Shown: positions 43,423 through 53,438 of the stretch, piece by piece | Layout of the letters: every line of letters starts with the position of its first letter | How positions within the stretch are numbered: the first letter of the stretch is position 1 | NCBI RefSeq assembly: GCF_025809055.1 | Contig: NZ_CP075529.1 | Location: forward strand, 1,984,001 to 2,048,000 | From: Devosia sp. | GTDB taxonomy: Bacteria > Pseudomonadota > Alphaproteobacteria > Rhizobiales > Devosiaceae | Direction: 5' to 3' | Length of the DNA stretch: 64,000 nucleotides | Position numbers and translations under genes: made by a program | The notes under the pieces: generated by a model | What the model saw: the letters and a program-made list of their open reading frames with translations, nothing else | Told to the model about the DNA's origin: nothing | Database searches by the model: none

Positions 43423-44436
43423 ATGCGCAAGACCACCCACCCTGCCGGCACCATTCACCGCCTCACCGTCGAGAGCGCGGCGCTCGCCGGCAACCGCCTG
43501 GGTGACCCCACCACCCGCATTGTCGATGTCTACATTCCCCATGGCCATGATGGAAAAGACCTGCCCCTCTTGGTCGATCTTGTCGGCTATACCTCCGGCG
43601 GCCCGGCCCATACGGCCTGGAAGAGCTTTACCGAAAATGTCCCGGAACGGCTCGACCGGCTGATCGGCGATGGCAAGCTGGCGCCCGTCGCCGTTGCCTT
43701 CCCCGATTGCTATTCGCGGCTGGGCGGCAACCAATATGTGAACTCGCCCATTCTCGGGAACTACGAGGACTTCCTCGTGGCCGAAATGCTGCCGGCCGTG
43801 GAATCCCGCTTCGGCTGCGGCGGCACCGGCCGGCGCGGGGTCTTCGGCAAGTCATCGGGCGGGTTCGGCGCCCTCGTCCACGCCATGCGCTATCCCGAAG
43901 TCTGGTCCGCCGCCGCCAGCCATTCCGGCGATGCGGGGTTTGAAAACCTCTACCTCGGCGAATTTCCCGCGACCCTGCGCGCCCTCGCCAAGTACGACAA
44001 TTCCATCGAAAAATGGCTCACCGCCTTCGAAGCCAAGCCCAAGCTCGACGGCAAGGACACACTCGTACTGATGATGCTGGGCCAGGCCGCCAGTTTCGAT
44101 CCCGATCCGGACCCGTCCAGCTTCCTCGGCCTGCGCCTGCCGGTCACCCTCGACACCTGCGAGATCATCGCCGAGCGCTGGGCCAACTGGCTCAAATGGG
44201 ACCCCGCCCGCATGGTCCAAACCCATGCAGGAGCGATAGGCAAGCTCAAGAGCTTCTATCTCGAATGCGGCACCGAGGATCAGTACAATATCCTCTACGG
44301 CACCCGCCGCATCCACCGCACCCTCGATGAAGCACGCATCGCCCATCACTACGAGGAATTTCCCGACAACCACTCGGGCGTCGACTACCGCATGGATATA
44401 TCCCTGCCCTACCTAGCCGAGGCCTTGTCCCGGTAA
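43423..44436 (+). CDS. Putative esterase (esterase D-like)
   Basis: 337 residues. The nucleophile elbow is G142-K-S144-S-G in GVFGKSSGGFGALVHAM; the His is probably in FPDNHSGVDYR and the acid in the GTEDQYN region. The fold resembles family-1 esterases such as S-formylglutathione hydrolase and Fes. The region about residues 190-250 is longer than typical. Substrate unknown. CCAAGGAG precedes the ATG. It is isolated. Confidence 0.85.
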   Translation: MRKTTHPAGTIHRLTVESAALAGNRLGDPTTRIVDVYIPHGHDGKDLPLLVDLVGYTSGGPAHTAWKSFTENVPERLDRLIGDGKLAPVAVAFPDCYSRLGGNQYVNSPILGNYEDFLVAEMLPAVESRFGCGGTGRRGVFGKSSGGFGALVHAMRYPEVWSAAASHSGDAGFENLYLGEFPATLRALAKYDNSIEKWLTAFEAKPKLDGKDTLVLMMLGQAASFDPDPDPSSFLGLRLPVTLDTCEIIAERWANWLKWDPARMVQTHAGAIGKLKSFYLECGTEDQYNILYGTRRIHRTLDEARIAHHYEEFPDNHSGVDYRMDISLPYLAEALSR

Positions 44437-44487
44437 GGTCCACTTCTAGGGCGTTTTGCCTATGAACTGAGCCCTCGCCTCCATCGT

Positions 44488-44550
44488 CCCCTCGCCCCTA
44501 AGGGGAGAGGGATGGGGCACCACCGGGTCATTCCCGCGAAAGCGGGAACC
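44488..44550. repeat. Class A and class B repeats side by side
   Basis: A short class A copy (CCCCTCGCCCCTAAGGGGAG, from 44488) is followed by a class B arm at 44527-44550 that is identical to the arm at 34620-34643. Confidence 0.85.
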
Positions 44551-44607
44551 TCCGTTTTCCGTCACAGATGCCTACCAGCGAGGACCCGAGCCAGCGCCAC
44601 CCCGGGG

Positions 44608-47514
44608 TCACACCGCCTTGCTGACCTCCAGCAGGCCCGGCCGCTTGTCATTGGCTGCGGTGATCGCCGCCTCCCCACCAAGCACCACGACATGCCCCTT
44701 GGCCGCCACGGCATCGACAGCCTCGGCCAGGGCCAGGAAATCGGCACGGCTGGTGTTGAGGATTTCGTCGCGCCGCCGCTGCCGCAATTCATCACTCGTG
44801 CCGTTGAGAATGCGCCACATGGCCGAATAGCCCTTGGCGTCGACAAATTCGGGCCGGTCGAGATCGCCGACCACCCCGATCACCGAGCGCACCAGGTCCG
44901 TTTCCCCGATTTCCGCCCGCAGCGCCTTGGCCGCCCCGTCATAGGCGTCGAGCGTCTTGAGCAGGTTCGGGTCGCGATAGCTGAGAAAGGCGAAATTGCC
45001 TGAGCTGAGGTCAAAGCGGCTCGATCCGCCATAGGCCCCGCCCTGCACCCGCACCTTGTCCCAGAGATAGGTGGTGTTGAGCAGCCGCAGCGCCACCGCC
45101 GAAGCCGCGCTCAGGTTAAAACCCAGTGCCTTGAGATTGGCGCCCTTGCCCACATAGTTGACCTGCGCCGGGATCACCAGGCCCTCGTTTTTCGGAGCAA
45201 AGGCGTGGCTCCAGTCGGCATCCGCATGGGTGCCATCCGGAATGGCTCCGGCAAACGCCGCCAGCTCGGTCCTGGCCTGGTTCCACAGCGCGCCGTCCGC
45301 CGTCAGGTTCATCACCATGCGGCCGCGGTTGAACAGCGTGTCGCGAATGGTCCTGAGCACCGCCTCCACGCCCGCCCAGTCGCTGTCGATGCGCTTGACC
45401 AGGTCCTTGAGGAACTGCCCATAGGACACACCGCTCATCTGCTCGGCAATCCAGCCGGCCTCGGTCAGGCCGGCCTTGATGCGCGTATCGGCGATCCCGT
45501 TGCCGCCCGGCACGAGCCGGGCCTCGAACCCGGCCTTTTCTTCCAGTGCCATCTGCTTGAACCGCTCGCGATTGTCGAGCCGTGCGTCGAGCAGCACATC
45601 GCCAAAGATGGCCAGCATCTCGGCGAACCGGTCCGGCACCGCCTTGCCCGAGAGGAAGAACCAGGCCGCCGTTCCCGCCCCGTCCTGCCGGCTCGCCAGC
45701 CCCCGGTGCTGGGAAATCCCGCCCGTGGTGCGGCCGATCCGCTGGGTCAGGGAGACAAAGTCTTCCTTGCCGGTCCCGGTCTGCAGCAGCGCCCGGCCGA
45801 ACAGGGGCAGATAGGGCAGATGCGCCTTGTCCAGCACATGCAGGTCAAAGCCGATATCGAGATACAATATGCCCAGCGTCGGCAGGTCGTGATAAAGCGT
45901 GCGCACCCCGCCCACCGCGACCTCCTCGGTCGGCACGGTGCGGATATCGCGGTCGAGATCGGCCAGTGTCAGCGTCGGGATTTTGGCCAAGTCATCGGGG
46001 CTGTCGACGCTTTCCTGCAACGCCTTGAGCCGTTCCGTCCGCTCCAGAACCGCCTGCAGTTCATCTCCATCGAGGCCAGCCCGTACCGCGGCCAGCTTGT
46101 CCTCTTCGGCCTTGGCCTCGCGCGCGCCCTGCTCAGGATCGGCCTCGAGCCGCGCCGACAACCGGTGCGGATTGTCGAGGAACAACCGCCTGATCTCATC
46201 CTGGAAATGCCTGCCGCCGGCCTTGGCCTTGAGCGCCTCCATCGCTGCCTCGAACTGCAGCGGCGCCATCGGGTCGCCGCCATGCAGCCAGGTGCCCAGC
46301 GCGTTGAACATATAGGTCATGCCGCGCGGATAGGAGCCGGTATTCTGCTCGCGCAGGTTGAATTCAAACGTGTTGACCGCCGCCTCGATCTGCTCGGCCG
46401 AAAAACCGGTTTCGGCGATTTCGGCCAGCCCGTCCAGCACCAGCTTCTCCACCTTGTCGGCATCGGCCGGGTCCACGCCCTTGAGCCCGAAACCACCCAT
46501 GGGCTGGCGCAGATAGGAGGAAATCCCGCCCCCGATCATGCCCTCGCCCAGCCCGCTTTCATTGAGCTTCTTGCGCAGCGGCGCCGCCGAATTGCCGGCA
46601 AGCAGATAGCTGAGCATGCCATGGCTCAACACCTCTTCGCGGTTCTCCGCCGGCTCGATCATCCAGTTGACCGAAACCATGCCGTCGCGCCGCTTCTCCG
46701 GGTCCACGGTCCCCGCATAGGTGCCGGCAATCTGGCGGGGCGCATTCCAGCGCGGCTGCAGCTTCACCTCGGCATCGACATCGATTCTGTCGAAGCGGCT
46801 GAAATAGCTGTCCAGAATCTCGAGCCGCTTATCCGCCGGATCGTCGCCGGCAAACACCACCCGCGCATTGGACGGGTGATAATAGGTCTGGTGGAAGCGC
46901 TTGAACTGCTCATAGGTCAGCTCGGGAATGGCCTTGGGATCGCCCCCCGAGGACTTGCCATAGGTCGTATCGGGATAAAGCGCGTTCTGCGTCATCGTAT
47001 GCATCACCGAGTCCGGTGAGGAATAGACGCCCTTCATCTCGTTGAAGACCACGCCCTTATAGACCAGCGGCGCGTCCAGGCTCTCAAGCTCGTAGTGCCA
47101 GCCTTCCTGCTCGAACGTGTCCTCCGAAATCAGCGGAAACAGCACGGCGTCCAGATACACGTCCACAAGGTTGTAAAAATCCTTGAGGTTCTGGCTGGCC
47201 ACCGGATAGGCGGTCTTGTCCGGAAAGGTCATGGCATTGAGGAAGGTGTGCATCGACCCCTTGAGCAATTCCACGAAGGGCTTCTTCACCGGATATTTCT
47301 GGCTGCCGCACAGCACCGAATGTTCGAGGATATGCGCAATGCCGGTCGAATCCTCCGGCGGCGTCTTGAAGGTGATGCCGAACACTTTGTTCTCGTCGTC
47401 ATTGACGAGGCTGAGCACCTCGGCCCCGGTTTTCTTGTGCCGATAGAGCCGCGCCTCTGAATTGATTTCGGCGATGGTCTCGTCACGAACGAGTTCAAAG
47501 GCGGGGTGGGACAT
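44608..47514 (-). CDS. M16C zinc protease, PreP/insulinase-like
   Basis: 968 residues, the expected length of presequence-protease-type M16C enzymes, with four homologous domains. The inverted zinc motif HxxEH is at His61, Glu64, His65 (AHILEHSVLCG); the downstream Glu is in FNEMKGVYSS. Such enzymes degrade short peptides inside a closed chamber. No signal peptide is visible, so it probably acts in the cytoplasm. Single gene. Confidence 0.94.
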   Translation of the reverse strand: MSHPAFELVRDETIAEINSEARLYRHKKTGAEVLSLVNDDENKVFGITFKTPPEDSTGIAHILEHSVLCGSQKYPVKKPFVELLKGSMHTFLNAMTFPDKTAYPVASQNLKDFYNLVDVYLDAVLFPLISEDTFEQEGWHYELESLDAPLVYKGVVFNEMKGVYSSPDSVMHTMTQNALYPDTTYGKSSGGDPKAIPELTYEQFKRFHQTYYHPSNARVVFAGDDPADKRLEILDSYFSRFDRIDVDAEVKLQPRWNAPRQIAGTYAGTVDPEKRRDGMVSVNWMIEPAENREEVLSHGMLSYLLAGNSAAPLRKKLNESGLGEGMIGGGISSYLRQPMGGFGLKGVDPADADKVEKLVLDGLAEIAETGFSAEQIEAAVNTFEFNLREQNTGSYPRGMTYMFNALGTWLHGGDPMAPLQFEAAMEALKAKAGGRHFQDEIRRLFLDNPHRLSARLEADPEQGAREAKAEEDKLAAVRAGLDGDELQAVLERTERLKALQESVDSPDDLAKIPTLTLADLDRDIRTVPTEEVAVGGVRTLYHDLPTLGILYLDIGFDLHVLDKAHLPYLPLFGRALLQTGTGKEDFVSLTQRIGRTTGGISQHRGLASRQDGAGTAAWFFLSGKAVPDRFAEMLAIFGDVLLDARLDNRERFKQMALEEKAGFEARLVPGGNGIADTRIKAGLTEAGWIAEQMSGVSYGQFLKDLVKRIDSDWAGVEAVLRTIRDTLFNRGRMVMNLTADGALWNQARTELAAFAGAIPDGTHADADWSHAFAPKNEGLVIPAQVNYVGKGANLKALGFNLSAASAVALRLLNTTYLWDKVRVQGGAYGGSSRFDLSSGNFAFLSYRDPNLLKTLDAYDGAAKALRAEIGETDLVRSVIGVVGDLDRPEFVDAKGYSAMWRILNGTSDELRQRRRDEILNTSRADFLALAEAVDAVAAKGHVVVLGGEAAITAANDKRPGLLEVSKAV

Positions 47515-47790
47515 ATCCGGATACTCTTCTTGGTCTTGGTCGACCTAACCTAGGTGCTGAATCGCGGCGTCGCTAGGGCTTCTACGTCAGATTGACCTGT
47601 GTATGCGCCTGGCCTGCGGGGCCCGCCTTCTATCCGGCACCCGCGCAAACCTGAACCCTGTCACCGGCAAACCGCCCCCTCGGCTCCAGCGCCCCCTCGC
47701 CCCACCGGGGAGAGGGCCGGGGTGAGGGGGGGGCAAACCTCTCGGCTGCTACGAAAGCCAGGCCCGATGTCAGTTCAACGGCAAAACCAC
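47515..47790. other. 276-bp gap with a class A repeat, no gene
   Basis: It separates two minus-strand genes. The class A repeat lies at 47691-47729 (CCCCCTCGCCCCACCGGGGA, then GGGGTGAGGGG). The rest shows no motif I can name. Confidence 0.6.
47691..47729. repeat. Class A palindromic repeat
   Basis: CGCCCCACCGGGGAGAGGGC hairpin core with GGTGAGGGG end. Confidence 0.8.
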
Positions 47791-48765
47791 CTACACCTCG
47801 CCCCTGATCTCGGGCTTCACTTCGTCCTCATACCATTCGCCCAACTGCTTCTTGAGCGCGGGAAACAGGCTGCGCTGATCGCTGGCGGCGACATTGTCGG
47901 CGAGCTGATCGGGTTTCGACACCCCGGCAATCACCGTCGACACCTGCGGATGGTCGAGAATCCAGCGCAGGGCGAACTGGCTCATGCTCATGCCCGATGG
48001 CGCCAGGCCCTTGAGCTGCTGCACAAGTTCCACGCCGCGCGCAAAGGGAATGCCGGCAAAGGTCTCGCCCACCGAAAAGGCCGCCCCGTCCTGGTTGTAG
48101 TTGCGGTGGTCGCTGGGGTCGAACCGGGTGTTGAGGTCGAACTTGCCGGACAAGAGCCCGCTGGCCAGCGGCAGCCGCACGATGATCCCGACATTGTTCT
48201 CGGCCGCCTTGGGCAGCAGCACTTCGGCTGCATCCTGGCGGAACAGGTTGAAGATGATCTGCAAAGTGGCGCAACCCGGCTGTTCGAGACAGAGCAGGCC
48301 CTCCTCGATGGTCTCGACGCTGGCGCCCCAGTGGCGCACCAGACCCTCGGCCTGCAACTCGTCCATCCAGCCAAAAATGGCGCCGTCGTTCAGCACTTCG
48401 GGCGGAACGCAGTGCAGTTGCGCAAGGTCGAGGATTTCCACGCCAAGGCGCTGGAGCGAACCGGCGAGGCTCTGCTTCAGGCCGTCCTTGGTATAGGCAT
48501 TGGGATAAAGCGTGCCGGCACGGCCCAGCTTGGTTGCCACCACTACGCCCCGAGGCCTGGCATGGGCACCGATGCGGCTCTCGCTCATCCCCCCGCCATA
48601 GACATCGGCCGTGTCCCAGAAGGTGACCCCGGCGGTAGCTGCTGCGTCCAGGATAGCCTGGGCGGTCTCGTCGCCCACCGGACCGAAATCGCCCCCCAAT
48701 TGCCAGCAGCCCAGCCCGATCTCGCTGACCGTATAGCCGGTTTTGCCCAATTGCCGCGTCTTCAT
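47791..48765 (-). CDS. Aldo/keto reductase
   Basis: 324 residues. The catalytic Asp, Tyr, Lys and His are all seen, in order: FWDTADVYGGGMSE (Asp and Tyr), VVATKLGR (Lys) and LDLAQLHCVPPE (His). The fold is a (beta/alpha)8 barrel that reduces aldehydes and ketones with NADPH. Its ATG overlaps the stop of the ABC exporter gene by four bases, so it is coupled to it. The substrate is unknown. Confidence 0.93.
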   Translation of the reverse strand: MKTRQLGKTGYTVSEIGLGCWQLGGDFGPVGDETAQAILDAAATAGVTFWDTADVYGGGMSESRIGAHARPRGVVVATKLGRAGTLYPNAYTKDGLKQSLAGSLQRLGVEILDLAQLHCVPPEVLNDGAIFGWMDELQAEGLVRHWGASVETIEEGLLCLEQPGCATLQIIFNLFRQDAAEVLLPKAAENNVGIIVRLPLASGLLSGKFDLNTRFDPSDHRNYNQDGAAFSVGETFAGIPFARGVELVQQLKGLAPSGMSMSQFALRWILDHPQVSTVIAGVSKPDQLADNVAASDQRSLFPALKKQLGEWYEDEVKPEIRGEV

Positions 48766-50471
48766 GCCCGTTCCTCCAATTCTTGATCGTCGCCGCTTCC
48801 TTTGAGGATCACGACCTGATCCTCCGCCGCGATGACACCGCGCCGATGTGTGATGGCGATCACGGTGACCTCACCGGCAATGCGGCGCAGTTCGGCCATG
48901 ATCTGGCCTTCGGTGGTTTCGTCAAGGGCCGAGCTGGCTTCATCGAGGAACAACACCTTGGGGTCGGCATAGAGTGCCCGGGCGATCGAAATGCGCTGCC
49001 GCTCGCCACCCGAGAGCTTCAACCCCCTTTCCCCCACAGTGGTTTCAAACCCATCCGGCAGGCCATCGACAAAGGCGAGGATCGATGCCCGCTCGGCCGC
49101 CCGCCGCATCCGCTCGGCGTCATAGGGGCGGCCCAGGACGATGTTGGTGGCGAGGCTATCGTTGAGCAGCATCACGTCCTGCGGCACCACGCCCACCGCA
49201 TCATACCAGCCGCTGCGCTTGAGATCGCGCAGGTCCATGTCGTTGATGAGAATGCGGCCCGAACTCGGCTCCAGCGATTTGAGCGCCAGCTTGAACAGCG
49301 TCGTCTTGCCCGATCCGGTCGGACCGACGAGGAAGGTCAGACGCCCCGGCTCGGCCACGAAACTCACGTCGCGCACGGTTTCGCGGTCGCCATAGCGGAA
49401 ACCGACATTTTCAAAGGCGATCCGCGCCCGCTCGATCCGCACCGGCCGGTCACCATGCTGCCCACGGTCTTCCGGCGCCTGCCAGATGCGGGCAAAGGGC
49501 ATCAGCCGCGCCATGGCCCGCATGACCTCGTCGATGGCCATGCCGATCATCTCAAAGGGCTGGTTGAGCTGCACCAGCAAGAGGTTGATGAGCACGATAT
49601 CGCCCACCGTCACCTCGCCGGCCTCGAAGCGTGGCAGCAGGATCAGAAAGGTCAGCGCCAGTTGCAGGCCCAGTGCCGTGCCGAAAATCGCCGTCAGCAG
49701 CAGCCGGCGCCGCGACCAGCCGACCCAGGATTTCCGGGCCAGCCCCGCTTTCTCGGAAAATTTCTCGCTGATCCAGCGGTCGCCGTTGAAATAGCGCAAC
49801 GTCTCCATGGCATTGACGGCATTGCCGACGAACCGCGCATTGTCCTGATAGGCTTCGATGGCCCGGTCGAGGAGGGGGCGCGTCCAGCGATTGGCGAGAT
49901 AGGTCAGGCTGATGAAAAAGCTGCCATAGACCAGAACGATCAGCGCGATCTCGATATTGATCACCGCACCCATCAGCGCCATGGCCAGCCCGATCTGCAA
50001 TCCACCCGGCAGGAAGGTGTGGATCGCCATCTGCACCAGCCCATAAAGGGCATTTTGACCCTCCTGGCGCGCGGTCTGTATCTGCACAGGATTGTTGTCG
50101 ATGAAGAACGAGCCCGGCTTGCCCAACAACCGTTCGAAGAAACTGGTGGCGGTGATGAAGTTGAGATTCTCGGCGGCGATGATCGAGAGGTAATTGACCG
50201 AGTAGGCTGTCGCCGTCAGCAGGCCCCGCATGACGGCGTAGAAGACGAAGCCCCAGGCGATGGCCGCCGGCAGGTTGGTGCCGACCAGGTCGTCCACCAG
50301 CCGCGAGAAGAAATAGGGCGTGATCACCGCCAGCCCCGCCGAGGCCAGCACCACCAGCATCACACCGGCCAGCAGCCAGTATTCCTCGCGCACGAACCGT
50401 CCGTATATCGAGACGACCGAAGGCCGCAGCACCGTCCAGTCGGGGCGGTTTTCTGGTTTGCTCATGAGCAT
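48762..50471 (-). CDS. ABC exporter, fused membrane and ATPase domains
   Basis: 569 residues; ATG 50471 or ATG 50465 could start it, GGAG lies just upstream. The transmembrane domain has six helices (residues to about 330). The ATPase has Walker A GPTGSGKT, signature LSGGERQRISIARAL and Walker B VLFLDEASSALD. The order and size fit a half-transporter that dimerises, like MsbA or Atm1. The cargo is unknown. Coupled downstream to an aldo/keto reductase. Confidence 0.92.
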   Translation of the reverse strand: MLMSKPENRPDWTVLRPSVVSIYGRFVREEYWLLAGVMLVVLASAGLAVITPYFFSRLVDDLVGTNLPAAIAWGFVFYAVMRGLLTATAYSVNYLSIIAAENLNFITATSFFERLLGKPGSFFIDNNPVQIQTARQEGQNALYGLVQMAIHTFLPGGLQIGLAMALMGAVINIEIALIVLVYGSFFISLTYLANRWTRPLLDRAIEAYQDNARFVGNAVNAMETLRYFNGDRWISEKFSEKAGLARKSWVGWSRRRLLLTAIFGTALGLQLALTFLILLPRFEAGEVTVGDIVLINLLLVQLNQPFEMIGMAIDEVMRAMARLMPFARIWQAPEDRGQHGDRPVRIERARIAFENVGFRYGDRETVRDVSFVAEPGRLTFLVGPTGSGKTTLFKLALKSLEPSSGRILINDMDLRDLKRSGWYDAVGVVPQDVMLLNDSLATNIVLGRPYDAERMRRAAERASILAFVDGLPDGFETTVGERGLKLSGGERQRISIARALYADPKVLFLDEASSALDETTEGQIMAELRRIAGEVTVIAITHRRGVIAAEDQVVILKGSGDDQELEERA

Positions 50472-50542
50472 TTGGCTCCGCCGCGGGTCGGAGCGGCACC
50501 CTGCCCAGCCCCGCCCCGGCGGTCAACCCGTTTCGATCCGGC

Positions 50543-51220
50543 CTATTCGAAGTAGTCGGGAAAATCCTCGATGGTCTGGGCCAGAAGCACCTCGGCCCGC
50601 CCCAGATGTTCGCGCATGGCCTGTTCGGCCGCGGCCGGATCGGCCCGTCCGACGGCCACGGCGATCACATGATGTTCGGCAATGGCCCGCTGCGTCGAGG
50701 AAACACCCAGCGTCAGGTAGCGCACCCGGTCGAGCTGGATCTTGTGCTCGTCGATCAGCTGCCAGGCGTATTCCACCCCGGCCAGCCGCGCCAGCGTCCG
50801 GTGGAACTGCTCGTCGAGCGTATGGAAGCGGCGCGAGTCCTTGGCGTCGGCCGCTTCCTGCTGCTCGGCGATCAACTGTTCAAGTATGCCTGCCGCCTCG
50901 GGTCCCGGCTGGCTCGCCACGCGGCGGATGATTTCCACTTCGATGCTTTCGCGGATGAACCGGCTCTGCCGTACGCCATCGGGGGAGATGCGCTTGACCA
51001 CCGTGGCCCGCTTCGGCCGGATCAGCAGCAGCCCCAGTTGCGCCAGCCGGATAAAGGCCTCGCGCACCGGTTGCCGCGAGACCCCGTAGCGGGCGGCGAT
51101 ATCGCTCTCGGAAATGACGTCGCCGGGCTTGAGCGCCATGCTGACGATCTCGTCGCGCAGCGATCCCACCACACGCGATGCCATGGTCTGCGGGCTGTTC
51201 ACGATCTGGTTGTCCGCCAT
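50543..51220 (-). CDS. GntR-family regulator (FCD domain)
   Basis: 225 residues from ATG 51220, with AGGGGGA upstream. Winged HTH: SLRDEIVSMALKPGDVISESDIAARYGVSRQPVREAFIRL, followed by an FCD ligand domain with the metal/ligand residues in EQFHRTLARLAG and AEHHVIAVAVGRADPAAAEQAMREHL. Divergent from the Gfo/Idh/MocA gene, 254 bp away, which is a probable target. The effector is probably a sugar acid (family-based inference). Confidence 0.93.
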   Translation of the reverse strand: MADNQIVNSPQTMASRVVGSLRDEIVSMALKPGDVISESDIAARYGVSRQPVREAFIRLAQLGLLLIRPKRATVVKRISPDGVRQSRFIRESIEVEIIRRVASQPGPEAAGILEQLIAEQQEAADAKDSRRFHTLDEQFHRTLARLAGVEYAWQLIDEHKIQLDRVRYLTLGVSSTQRAIAEHHVIAVAVGRADPAAAEQAMREHLGRAEVLLAQTIEDFPDYFE

Positions 51221-51474
51221 GCTGATTCCCCCTGCCTGACCATGGGACGCCGCGCCCGGCCTGGCTCCCCCGCCCGTGCACCCGTCCACAGCTTTGTGAC
51301 CGTGGCACCCCGTTTCCGCTTTCCGGACGGCCGAGATGGCCGGGTTGCACGCGCGCCATCGGCACGATTGTAGAAAGAAACTATACCGCTTCGCAATCTT
51401 GTATGGTAGATGCAGGGCAATTCGGCCCCATGGGGGTCCGTCCGTGTCAAATTCGCATATCTGGAGGAGTTCGA

Positions 51475-52755
51475 ATGGCCAAGACCTACGCGCTGGTGGG
51501 CACCGGGGGTCGCGCCCGCATGTTCTACGAGGCGATCCTTGGTCCGCATCGCGATCAGTCCAGGCTTGTTGCCCTGTGCGACACCAATCAGGTGCGCATG
51601 GACTTCACCAATAAGGTCATCGCCGGCGAACTGGGCGGAGAGGCCGTGCCCACCTACAAGGCCGCCGACTTCGGCAGGATGGTCACCGAACAAAAGCCCG
51701 ACACGGTCATCGTCACCTCGATCGACCGTACCCATCACAACTATATTATCGCGGCGCTCGAAGCTGGTTGCGACGTCATCACCGAAAAGCCGATGACCAC
51801 GGACCCCGAAAAGTGCCAGGCCATTCTCGACGCTGTCGAGCGCACCGGGAAGCAGGTCCGCGTTACCTTCAACTATCGCTATGCCCCGCACAATTCGGCC
51901 CTGCGCGAACTCATCGCCGAGGGCGCCATCGGCAAGGTCACCTCGGTGCATTTCGAATGGCTGCTCGATACCCGCCACGGCGCCGACTATTTCCGCCGCT
52001 GGCATCGCGACAAGCGCAATTCCGGGGGCCTGATGGTCCACAAGTCGACCCACCATTTCGATCTGGTCAATTTCTGGCTCGGCTCCCAGCCCGAAACCGT
52101 CTTCGGCATGGGTGATCTCAAGTTCTATGGCCGTGCCAATGCCGAGGAGCGCGGCGTCTATACGCCCTATACCCGCACCACCGGCGTCGAGGCGGCCAAG
52201 GGCGACAAGTTCGCCATCGATCTGACCGCCAACCCCGTCCAGAAGGGCCTCTACTGGGAGGCCGAGAAGGAAGACGGCTATCAGCGCGACCAGAACGTTT
52301 TCGGCGACGGCATCTCCATCGAGGACACGATGAACGTCATCGTGCGCTACCGCAACAAGGCGGTGATGACCTATTCACTCTACGCCTATGCGCCCTGGGA
52401 AGGGTTCAACGTTGCCATCAACGGCACCGGCGGCCGCCTTGAGCTGACCGTGCACGAAAACAGCTACATAAATGCCGGTGCCGGTTCGGAAACCGAAGGC
52501 GCAGCCAAGGGCGTCAAGCTTTACCACTTCCCACTGCATGGCGAGCCGCGCGTGGTTCCGGTCAAGCATGGCGAAGGCGGCCATGGTGGCGGCGACAAGA
52601 TCATGCTCGAGGAAATCTTCGGAAACGCCACCCCGCGGCCCGGCTACGGCGCCAATCACCGCGACGGGGCCCTGTCCATCCTCACCGGCATCGCCGCCAA
52701 CAAGAGCTTTGCGACCGGCCTGCCGGTGGATGTCAAAACGCTGGTGAAGCTCTGA
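51475..52755 (+). CDS. Gfo/Idh/MocA family dehydrogenase
   Basis: 426 residues from ATG 51475, GGAGGAG upstream. The Rossmann domain reads YALVGTGGRARMFYEAI with D following in LCDTNQ; the signature ITEKPMTTD carries the conserved Lys. KSTHHFDLVNFWLG is the catalytic region. Enzymes of this family oxidise or reduce sugars and sugar acids with NAD(P). The length, about 70 residues above the family average, suggests a sub-group with a longer C-terminal sheet. Likely regulated by GntR. Confidence 0.92.
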   Translation: MAKTYALVGTGGRARMFYEAILGPHRDQSRLVALCDTNQVRMDFTNKVIAGELGGEAVPTYKAADFGRMVTEQKPDTVIVTSIDRTHHNYIIAALEAGCDVITEKPMTTDPEKCQAILDAVERTGKQVRVTFNYRYAPHNSALRELIAEGAIGKVTSVHFEWLLDTRHGADYFRRWHRDKRNSGGLMVHKSTHHFDLVNFWLGSQPETVFGMGDLKFYGRANAEERGVYTPYTRTTGVEAAKGDKFAIDLTANPVQKGLYWEAEKEDGYQRDQNVFGDGISIEDTMNVIVRYRNKAVMTYSLYAYAPWEGFNVAINGTGGRLELTVHENSYINAGAGSETEGAAKGVKLYHFPLHGEPRVVPVKHGEGGHGGGDKIMLEEIFGNATPRPGYGANHRDGALSILTGIAANKSFATGLPVDVKTLVKL

Positions 52756-52777
52756 ATTTTTCCACCAAGTGGAGGCC

Positions 52778-52846
52778 ACCCTCCCCCTCAGTGGGGAGGG
52801 TAGTGCAGCTTGGGCTGAAAGCCCTTAGCGGAACTAGGGAGGGGGT
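52778..52846. repeat. Class C modular repeat, copy 3
   Basis: End hairpin ACCCTCCCC (52778-52786) with GGGGAGGGT (52793-52801), central hairpin GGGCT-GAA-AGCCC (52812-52824), then ACTAGGGAGGGGGT. It follows the dehydrogenase stop. Confidence 0.8.
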
Positions 52847-52883
52847 GCCTTTCCCTCGTCAACCGGTCAACACCCCAAGGCCC

Positions 52884-53408
52884 CTACCGCGCGAACGGCA
52901 CGCTGGCGGTCAGCACGTCGCCCGAATTGTTGAACTCGACCTCGAAATCCACCGTGATCCTGTCATTGACCAGGACGATCCGCGCCCCGATGCGCACGTC
53001 GCCACCGGCGCGGTCCTTCTGCTGCTCGCGCAAATCGAAGCTGATCTGCCCGCCGGTTTCCCGGCCCACCGCCAGCCCGGTATAGCCGGCATTGGAGGTC
53101 ATGACCGCTTCGTAGCGCGAGCTCGCCTGCACATAGGCGATCGTGCCGCTGATCGAGAGCGTCGCATTCACCAGCGCACAGCGCCCGGTATAGTTGATCT
53201 TGCCCTGATTGCCGGTCGAGACGCTGAGCCGGCAGCGGAACGGCTCCGGCTTGTCGCCGCCCACCAGAGCGCTTTCGCCACGCCAGTCACCGACATAGCC
53301 GGCCAGAAGCGCCAGTTCCCGGCCCTGGCCCATGGCCGGTCCCATAGCCAGCATTGGAAGCATCAGCAGCGCCATTGCAGAACGCAGCCAGGTTCTCGCC
53401 GTCATCAT
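52884..53408 (-). CDS. Uncharacterised secreted protein
   Basis: 174 residues. A signal peptide (MALLMLPMLAMGPAMGQ) is followed by a beta-rich domain: LLAGYVGDWRGESALVGG, GKINYTGRCALVNATLSI, GRETGGQISFDLREQQ, ITVDFEVEFNN. This pattern fits a small lipocalin-like or calycin-like barrel, but no family can be named. Two Cys (FRCRLSV and GRCALV) could form a disulfide. Confidence 0.82.
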   Translation of the reverse strand: MMTARTWLRSAMALLMLPMLAMGPAMGQGRELALLAGYVGDWRGESALVGGDKPEPFRCRLSVSTGNQGKINYTGRCALVNATLSISGTIAYVQASSRYEAVMTSNAGYTGLAVGRETGGQISFDLREQQKDRAGGDVRIGARIVLVNDRITVDFEVEFNNSGDVLTASVPFAR

Positions 53409-53438
53409 CTACCCCTTACCTCGTGCCCCCGCACGCTA

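Noticed and set aside
48783..50555. 590-codon plus-strand frame opposite the ABC exporter
   Set aside because: Antisense to Walker A, signature and Walker B regions; no own motifs.
51361..51430. GntR operator between the GntR and Gfo/Idh/MocA genes
   Set aside because: ACTATACC and GTATGGTAGA are suggestive, but no clean palindrome could be defined by eye.
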